A stretch of 64,000 bases of DNA from Clostridium acidisoli DSM 12555 (GTDB lineage: Bacteria; Bacillota; Clostridia; Clostridiales; Clostridiaceae): the NCBI RefSeq assembly GCF_900176305.1, contig NZ_FWXH01000002.1:682001-746000 (forward strand), written 5' to 3'. Within the stretch, counting starts at the first letter, position 1; each line of letters starts with the position of its first letter. The notes beneath the pieces are model-generated. The model was given only the letters and a program-made list of their open reading frames with translations. It did not search any database and was not told where the DNA came from. This document shows, in pieces, positions 58,439-64,000 of this stretch. The position numbers were made by a program, and so were the translations under genes.

Positions 58439-58706
58439 ATCTTTTTGCCTTCATTCTTTTAATAGGAATGTTAGCTACTAGTGCTGGTGATGATCCCTCT
58501 TCTGCTGCTACCTTAGTAAACTTAACTTCAACATCTGAATTATCTACCTCTACATACTTTGCTATTACATTCATTATTTCTCCTTTTATCATATCCAAAA
58601 GTTCTGGGGATAAGTCAGCTCTATCATGAATCAAAATTAATTTTAATCTTTCATTAGCCACTTCTTTTGAAGATGGTTTTCTTGAAAACAAACTAAGTAA
58701 ATCCAT
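58437..58706 (-). CDS. minE: Cell division topological specificity factor MinE
   Basis: 89 residues: DLLSLFSRKPSSKEVANERLKLIL includes the MinD-contacting and membrane-targeting segment; the second part forms the dimerisation domain (DVEVKFTKVAAEEG). It drives MinCD oscillation. Presence of MinE rather than only DivIVA fits Clostridium. Confidence 0.95.
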   Translation of the reverse strand: MDLLSLFSRKPSSKEVANERLKLILIHDRADLSPELLDMIKGEIMNVIAKYVEVDNSDVEVKFTKVAAEEGSSPALVANIPIKRMKAKR

Positions 58707-58718
58707 TTTATCCCCTCC

Positions 58719-59519
58719 TTATCTCTTTCTAAATAAATTCATAATAGCTGAAACAATACCTGTAGACTCATGTTCTTCTAATGATTCGAACGGTACATCT
58801 TCCCCTGTTATTCTCTTAGCAATATCCCTAAATGCATTTCCTGCCTTAGAACTTTGATTAAGAACAATAGGTTCCCCTCTATTTGTTGATATTGTAATGT
58901 CTCTATCGTTAGGTACAACTCCTATAAGCTTAATTGCAAGATTATCGATTACATCTTCAATACCAAGCATGTCCCCTCTTTTAACCATATCCATATCTAT
59001 TCTGTTTACAACCAATTTATGGTTATCTAATCCTTTTGAGTCAAGTTTTCCAATTACTCTGTCTGCATCTCTTACAGAAGTAACTTCAGGATTTACAACA
59101 ATTATAGCTCTATCTGCACCAACTACTGCATTTTCAAATCCTTGCTCAATTCCTGCTGGACAATCAATAATTACATAATCATAATCATTTTTTAACTCAT
59201 TAACAACCTCAAGCATCTGCTTAGTACTTATATCGTTTTTATCCCTAGTCTGAGCTGTTGGTAATAAAAATAAGTTTTCATATCTTTTGTCTTTTATAAG
59301 TGCTTGTTTTAATCTACAATTTTCTTCAATTACATCTAGCAGTGTAAATACTATCCTATTTTCAAGTCCCATTAAAACATCCAAATTTCTAAGTCCAGTA
59401 TCTCCATCTACAACAACTACCTTTTTTCCCATAGCTGCAAGTGCGGTACCAATATTGGCTGTAGTTGTAGTTTTACCAACTCCACCTTTTCCAGATGTTA
59501 TTACAATCGCTTCTCCCAT
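58719..59519 (-). CDS. minD: Septum site-determining ATPase MinD
   Basis: 266 residues. Deviant Walker A SGKGGVGKTTTTANIG, DCPAGIEQGFENA and the C-terminal amphipathic membrane helix VSAIMNLFRKR. The ATG at 59519 has GGAGGT upstream. It lies 12 nt before minE. Confidence 0.96.
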   Translation of the reverse strand: MGEAIVITSGKGGVGKTTTTANIGTALAAMGKKVVVVDGDTGLRNLDVLMGLENRIVFTLLDVIEENCRLKQALIKDKRYENLFLLPTAQTRDKNDISTKQMLEVVNELKNDYDYVIIDCPAGIEQGFENAVVGADRAIIVVNPEVTSVRDADRVIGKLDSKGLDNHKLVVNRIDMDMVKRGDMLGIEDVIDNLAIKLIGVVPNDRDITISTNRGEPIVLNQSSKAGNAFRDIAKRITGEDVPFESLEEHESTGIVSAIMNLFRKR

Positions 59520-59660
59520 AAAATTAACCTCCATTAATAAAATTCATTAGGTGAATAGTAATATATACGAAGATATCAAAAATATCTTTAACAATCTAAT
59601 TAATACAACGTCTATTTATCATTATACCAAATATAGTAAATACATACCAGTAATTTAAGC

Positions 59661-60293
59661 TTAATAAAACTTATTAGGTGAATATGGCTCTACAATTATA
59701 ATTTTCCCTTTAATTTTAGCTACTTCAGGATAACTTGGTTTTTCATCATTTTCTGGTGCCTTTGTAATAGTTCCCGCTATTTGAAGTACATTTGGTTCAA
59801 GCCTGAAAGCAGCAATTATTGCTTTGTCATTTCCATTTGATCCGGCATGAGCAGCACCTTTAAGAATTCCTAATACAATTATATTACCTGCAGCGACTAC
59901 TTCAGAGCCCGGATTTACATCTCCTATTATGACTATATTTCCAGGGTAATTTACTATTTGTCCACTTCTAACCGTTTTTCTAATAAATTTTGTTCTTCCT
60001 TCATATATTCCAGAAAAAGTTTTATTAGATTTTTCATCAACATCTTCAAATATACAATCTTTTATAAGAAACTCCTGGAATAAAATGTCCTTTAATTTTC
60101 TTAATTCTCTCTCACTTACTAGCTTAAGCTGTATAGTTATTTTTATTGTAGCACCTTTGTAAAACCTTTTGCCCCTAGAGAGCTTTTCCTTCAATATCTG
60201 AAGCATTTCAATAAAATCTTTAAACCTATTCATATCAATTACTACATTTAAACCGTCTTTATTTCCTCTTAAAACAATCTTGTCTTCACCCAT
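59661..60293 (-). CDS. minC: Septum site-determining protein MinC
   Basis: 210 residues: N-terminal FtsZ-inhibiting domain and C-terminal beta-helix ([24 protein letters not shown]) that binds MinD. It is the first gene of minCDE, 141 bp before minD. Confidence 0.95.
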   Translation of the reverse strand: MGEDKIVLRGNKDGLNVVIDMNRFKDFIEMLQILKEKLSRGKRFYKGATIKITIQLKLVSERELRKLKDILFQEFLIKDCIFEDVDEKSNKTFSGIYEGRTKFIRKTVRSGQIVNYPGNIVIIGDVNPGSEVVAAGNIIVLGILKGAAHAGSNGNDKAIIAAFRLEPNVLQIAGTITKAPENDEKPSYPEVAKIKGKIIIVEPYSPNKFY

Positions 60294-60412
60294 ATTAACC
60301 CTCCAAAGGTCATAACATTCAATTTATATAATTCAACACATACAATAAAAATCCTTTTTTTTATAAATATTTTAATTTTATTTTACAAACTTTATCTTTT
60401 CATCAAAATAAG

Positions 60413-60454
60413 AGAGTGTACTTATCATAAATATATTTATGGCAAGTACACTCT
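60413..60454 (-). terminator. Terminator of the first PBP2 gene
   Basis: AGAGTGTACTT/AAGTACACTCT stem with nested CATAAATA/TATTTATG pairing, followed on the minus strand by CTTATTTTG, just past the stop at 60459. Confidence 0.85.
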
Positions 60455-60458
60455 TAAA

Positions 60459-63149
60459 TTAATTTTCAGGTTTAGTATTTAAATCAATGTCAAAGTTATA
60501 ATTATATTTTTTTTGAAGTTCATCTTTAAAATATCCTTCATATATTCCCTTTGCAACTTTAGCTGCCTCAACACCTGCTCCACCATCAAAAATAGCTACT
60601 GACACTGCTATTTGAGGGTCGTCCTTAGGCGCATACCCAACATAAATTCCATAGTCTGATCTTCCTTCTTGATACTGTAAATCAGCATTAAATTGTGCTG
60701 TACCTGTTTTACCTCCTGTTTGAAGTGGAAAGCCAACAAATGCCTGTGCTGCTGTACCTTGCTGCGTAACATCATTCATTCCTTGCATAACTAAATTTCT
60801 TGTTTTCTGACTTATTTGAACTTTATCAAGCACCTCTGGTTTTGTTTCATAAATAATTTTTCCTGTAGCATCAGTTATTTTACCAAGTAAATTAAGTTTA
60901 TATCTTGTACCTCCATTTACAAGTGTAGATACATATCCAGCTAGCTGAAGTGGCGTAAATGTATCCATACCTTGGCCAATAGCTGCATGATAAACATTAA
61001 ATCTACGGCTTAATTCCCAATTTCCACTAGCAATGGCTCTATCATTTATATCAGCTACAATGTTACTTAAATCCGTATCCGAAAAATTCTTTCCACTGTA
61101 TTTAGGATCTGCTGCAATTAATTCCTTTAATAATTTTTTATAATTATTTACTGAAAAAGTTCCATTCCTAACAGAATCCGTTATATCATCTTTGATTTCT
61201 TTTTTTATTTCAGACAGTTTTTTATCTTTATAAACTATAATATCGTCACCATCTCTGTCATACAAATCTACTTGTTGCAACTTTATACCTTTTGAAGAAA
61301 TTCCTGTGTTTAAATCTTGTTCTATGCTTAAAAGATATTGTGCTGACGATATTTTTTTTTGTGAAACTGTATTATATACTTGTCCAAAACTTTCAGATAT
61401 TTCTATCCCTGTTCCCGGATTAGTTTCTTTAGGATCTGCACCTAATCCAAATCCCCATGCATATTGTGCTAAAATATCAAGATTGTTATTGTTTTTATCT
61501 AAAAGACGTTGTGCTGTATACATAAAAAATGGGTTACTTGATACTTGTAGAGCTCTCACTACGCTTAACTCACCATTTACGGCATCTGTAAATTTTTCAA
61601 TTTTACCACCTATGTCAAATTGATTTTGGTCATTATAAGGAGTGTTTTCATCTATAGCTCCATTTTCTAAACCTGCTACTGCTGTTAATGGCTTAAATGT
61701 AGAACCCGGTGGTATAAGTGACATTGTAGCATAATTATATAATGGCTTAGGAAAATAATCATACCTATCTCTTCTTATTGTAGTATTTCCTTTAATGCTA
61801 GTGTCAATTGGAAATCTAAAATCAATAACACTTTGAGACATATTTTGGGCCTTTGCCATTTGTTCATAATCATCGTTAAAATATTTTTGTATTGTTGCAT
61901 CTGTGAGTCCCTTTGGATTTGAAAAATCATTTGGATCAAATCCTGGTAAGCTTACAAGTGCTAAAACATTGCCTGTATGCACATCAACAACTACTGCTGC
62001 TCCTCTAGTTGCATTAGTTGTTGTTTGACCTCCAATACTACCTGTGCTTTGCAAATATGCCATCTCTTTTTTCAATGCCTGCTCTGCTGCATACTGCAAA
62101 TTTACATCTATTGTAAGCTGAACATTGTTTCCTGGTGCTGCTTCTCTAGTGGCAAGTTCGTTTGTAACCCTACCTTGCTTATCAACTTGAACAACTTTTC
62201 CACCATTGTCACCTTTAAGTTTACTTTCAAGAGCTGCTTCAATTCCTGAAATACCTATATAATCGCTACTTGTATCATAACCCTTCTCTGAATATTTCTC
62301 CTCATCATCAGAATTTATCTTACTTATGTATCCAAGAACCGATGATGCAAGTTGACCATATGGATATTTCCTCATTGATTTATTGTCTACATTTATTCCT
62401 GGAAGTTCAAAAAGCCTTTGAGCAAATATAAGCGATGTGTTTTTACTAATATTGCTTGCTATATCAACTGGTTTATAACCTGAAAAACTATTCATTTTAA
62501 TTCCATCTTTAATTAATAGATATCTTCTTATGTTTTCAGGCGTAGTTTGAACATTTATACTCTTAAGTCCTTTAATGATCCCATATTCTTTAATAAGCTC
62601 GTTATATATATATTCAGGTGTTAACTTTAATAACTTATCATTAAGTTTTGCCTTCTCACTATCTGTTAAATCCGCTTCTTTTTTACCTTTAAAATCTTTT
62701 TTCAAAATATTATCTTGGAACCCTCTATCTTTTAAAAATCTAAGTTGAAGTGTTTGTATCTCCGTAGCATCGCTTGTGCTAAATTCAAATCTATATGGAT
62801 TTATCTTTAATTCAAAATTGTCATCTTGACTTTCTTTGTTTTCATCTAATATTTTAAATACTTTTTGTAGCGTTTGAAATAATGTTTTTTCACTTTCATC
62901 TGTATTTGTATAAGTAATATTGTAGCTTTGAACATCTGTAGCAAGGTCTACACCATTTTTATCCTTTATAAACCCTCTTGGGGCTTGTACCGTTATTAGT
63001 TTGTGAGACTTAGTGTTTGCACTATCACTATAATAGTCTCCTCGGCTAACTTGAAGATAATATAACTTAGCACCCAATACTGAAAATAATATAAGCATTA
63101 TTAACAATAATACTGTATATCTATTTAATATTTTTTTACTCCATTTCAC
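60459..63149 (-). CDS. mrdA: Class B penicillin-binding protein 2 (elongation type)
   Basis: 896 residues. One N-terminal helix (about 11-32), a long pedestal domain and a transpeptidase domain with STFK at 483-486, SSN at 537-539 and KTG at 814-816. The segment between SSN and KTG carries an extra stretch of roughly 100 charged residues (about 600-710) not usual in Gram-negative PBP2. GTG 63149 has GGAGG upstream. It lies upstream of minC, matching the mre-pbp2-min order, and beside a second, similar PBP gene. Confidence 0.92.
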   Translation of the reverse strand: MKWSKKILNRYTVLLLIMLILFSVLGAKLYYLQVSRGDYYSDSANTKSHKLITVQAPRGFIKDKNGVDLATDVQSYNITYTNTDESEKTLFQTLQKVFKILDENKESQDDNFELKINPYRFEFSTSDATEIQTLQLRFLKDRGFQDNILKKDFKGKKEADLTDSEKAKLNDKLLKLTPEYIYNELIKEYGIIKGLKSINVQTTPENIRRYLLIKDGIKMNSFSGYKPVDIASNISKNTSLIFAQRLFELPGINVDNKSMRKYPYGQLASSVLGYISKINSDDEEKYSEKGYDTSSDYIGISGIEAALESKLKGDNGGKVVQVDKQGRVTNELATREAAPGNNVQLTIDVNLQYAAEQALKKEMAYLQSTGSIGGQTTTNATRGAAVVVDVHTGNVLALVSLPGFDPNDFSNPKGLTDATIQKYFNDDYEQMAKAQNMSQSVIDFRFPIDTSIKGNTTIRRDRYDYFPKPLYNYATMSLIPPGSTFKPLTAVAGLENGAIDENTPYNDQNQFDIGGKIEKFTDAVNGELSVVRALQVSSNPFFMYTAQRLLDKNNNNLDILAQYAWGFGLGADPKETNPGTGIEISESFGQVYNTVSQKKISSAQYLLSIEQDLNTGISSKGIKLQQVDLYDRDGDDIIVYKDKKLSEIKKEIKDDITDSVRNGTFSVNNYKKLLKELIAADPKYSGKNFSDTDLSNIVADINDRAIASGNWELSRRFNVYHAAIGQGMDTFTPLQLAGYVSTLVNGGTRYKLNLLGKITDATGKIIYETKPEVLDKVQISQKTRNLVMQGMNDVTQQGTAAQAFVGFPLQTGGKTGTAQFNADLQYQEGRSDYGIYVGYAPKDDPQIAVSVAIFDGGAGVEAAKVAKGIYEGYFKDELQKKYNYNFDIDLNTKPEN

Positions 63150-63190
63150 CCATTTGCCTCCTTTTTTATAGATAATATTCCATATTTTCT

Positions 63191-63219
63191 AATATACATC
63201 ATATTTATAATATTTGCAA
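63191..63219 (-). promoter_or_regulatory. Candidate promoter of the first PBP2 gene
   Basis: Minus-strand TTGCAA (63214-63219), 17-nt spacer, TATATT (63191-63196) in the gap between the two PBP genes. The presence of a terminator upstream implies separate transcription. Confidence 0.5.
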
Positions 63220-63279
63220 TAAAGTGAAACTAACACTCAAATGGGGTTTTGGTTTTGATACAATCTGAGTGTTAAATGA

Positions 63280-63317
63280 AAAAGAGAGAATGTCTTTAAT
63301 TTTTAAGACATTCTCTC
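63280..63317 (-). terminator. Terminator of the second PBP2 gene
   Basis: AAAGAGAGAATGTCTT/AAGACATTCTCTCTTT, at least 16 bp, followed on the minus strand by TTTTTC, 6 nt past the stop. Confidence 0.88.
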
Positions 63318-63323
63318 TTTTTA

Positions 63324-64000
63324 TTAATTTTCAGGTTTAGCATTCACATCAATATCAAGTGGATAGTTTAGTTTTTGAAGCTCATCTTTAAAGTATCCTT
63401 CATATATTCCTTTTGCTACTTTAGATGCTTCGCTACCATATCCACCATCAAAAATAACTACAGATACTGCTATTTGAGGGTTATCTGCTGGTGCAAATCC
63501 AACATACCATGCATAATCTGATCTTCCAACTTGATCTTGGATAGTAGTGTTAAATTCAGCTGTACCTGTTTTACCACCAGTATTGATTGGGAATCCTTTG
63601 AATGTTGATGCTGCAGTACCATCTGTACCACCACCACCAGTACCTGTAACACCTTCCATTCCAGCCATAACTAATTGTCTTGTCTCAGCACTCATATCTG
63701 CCTTATCAATAACTGTAGGCTGATTTTGAAGCACTACCTTACCTGTGGAGTCTGTTACTTTATCAACTAGATGTACCTTATACCTTGTTCCACCATTAGC
63801 TATAGTCGCTACATAGTTAGCTAGTTGAAGTGGAGTAAAGTTATCCATACCTTGACCAATTGATGCAAAATACATATTATAAGGTAAACTAAGTGAACCA
63901 TGGCCTGTTTGAAGCGCTTGATATCTAACATCATCTGCTACAGCTCCTAACTGTGCATCTGTTATATTTTTATCCTTATACTGTCCATCAGTATCTACTA
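63324..64000 (-). CDS. Second class B PBP2 paralogue (partial; 5' end outside window)
   Basis: The visible 225 codons are the C-terminal part of a PBP closely resembling the neighbour: YFASIGQGMDNFTPLQLANY, GGKTGTAEFN and the ending KVAKGIYEGYFKDELQK. The frame continues without stop through 64000, so the first internal ATG at 63875 is not the start. It ends KPEN like its neighbour, pointing to tandem duplication. Confidence 0.9.
   Translation of the reverse strand, partial: VDTDGQYKDKNITDAQLGAVADDVRYQALQTGHGSLSLPYNMYFASIGQGMDNFTPLQLANYVATIANGGTRYKVHLVDKVTDSTGKVVLQNQPTVIDKADMSAETRQLVMAGMEGVTGTGGGGTDGTAASTFKGFPINTGGKTGTAEFNTTIQDQVGRSDYAWYVGFAPADNPQIAVSVVIFDGGYGSEASKVAKGIYEGYFKDELQKLNYPLDIDVNAKPEN

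Noticed and set aside
63231-63274. TAACACTC/GAGTGTTA inverted repeat between the two PBP genes as a CIRCE-like operator
   Set aside because: The arms differ from CIRCE (lack TTAGCACTC) and the spacing is 28 nt, not 9; it is too weak to call.

Overview
The window looks like a chromosomal segment of a low-GC, spore-forming, anaerobic Firmicute, most likely Clostridium sensu stricto. The base composition is strongly AT-rich and most genes have strong GGAGG-type ribosome binding sites. Sporulation and germination genes (yqfC, yqfD, pgpH, spoIIP, gpr, spoIVFA/B-like, dacF-like, cotS-like) sit in gene orders familiar from clostridia. I cannot name the species. Almost all genes lie on the minus strand. 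The exceptions are a cotS-like gene, rpsT, a small kinase-like gene and the dacF-like gene.

Layout, low to high coordinates. 1-7.2 kb: Nif3-like protein and trmK, a membrane protein with a PH-like domain, a polysaccharide deacetylase, rpoD, dnaG and a dGTPase. 7.4-13.1 kb: cotS-like kinase, ppdK with an adjacent HTH-CBS regulator, repeat element A, and a UBA/DUF4342 protein. 13.1-24.6 kb: the recO-era-cdd-dgkA/PAP2-ybeY-pgpH-yqfD-yqfC block, then yqeY-rpsU, a HIT protein, mtaB, rsmE, prmA and a 58-residue ORF. 24.7-32.9 kb: the HrcA/CIRCE heat-shock operon hrcA-grpE-dnaK-dnaJ, then hemW and lepA. 33-37 kb: an unknown secreted or anchored protein, repeat element B, spoIIP, gpr and rpsT. 37-44.4 kb: holA, a ComEC-like protein without a nuclease-like domain, a P-type ATPase homologue whose catalytic motifs are all altered, a small divergent kinase-like gene, repeat element C and comEA. 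44.5-54 kb: dacF-like, a pseudouridine synthase, ridA, an LCP protein, yqeK-nadD, yhbY, obg, and rpmA-prp-rplU-rng. 54-64 kb: a radical SAM pair, a spoIVFAB-like pair, minCDE and two tandem class B PBP genes, the second cut by the window edge.

Most of the window is conserved housekeeping: transcription initiation, primase and polymerase subunits, ribosome biogenesis and modification, chaperones, wall synthesis, division-site placement and sporulation. The unusual content is concentrated in a few places. First, three copies of a roughly 360-530 bp non-coding element (A 11939-12440, inverted; B 33682-34209; C 43333-43689) are chains of stem-loops with terminal inverted repeats; B and C show a compensatory base-pair change. 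Second, the 858-residue P-type ATPase homologue at 39948-42524 has Glu where the phosphorylated Asp should be and substitutions in every other catalytic signature, yet an intact frame. Third, recO appears to start at a CUG codon. Other points of note are a DgkA-PAP2 fusion, structured RNA between dnaK and dnaJ, and tandem PBP2 paralogues. I saw no tRNA or rRNA gene, CRISPR array, transposase or prophage.
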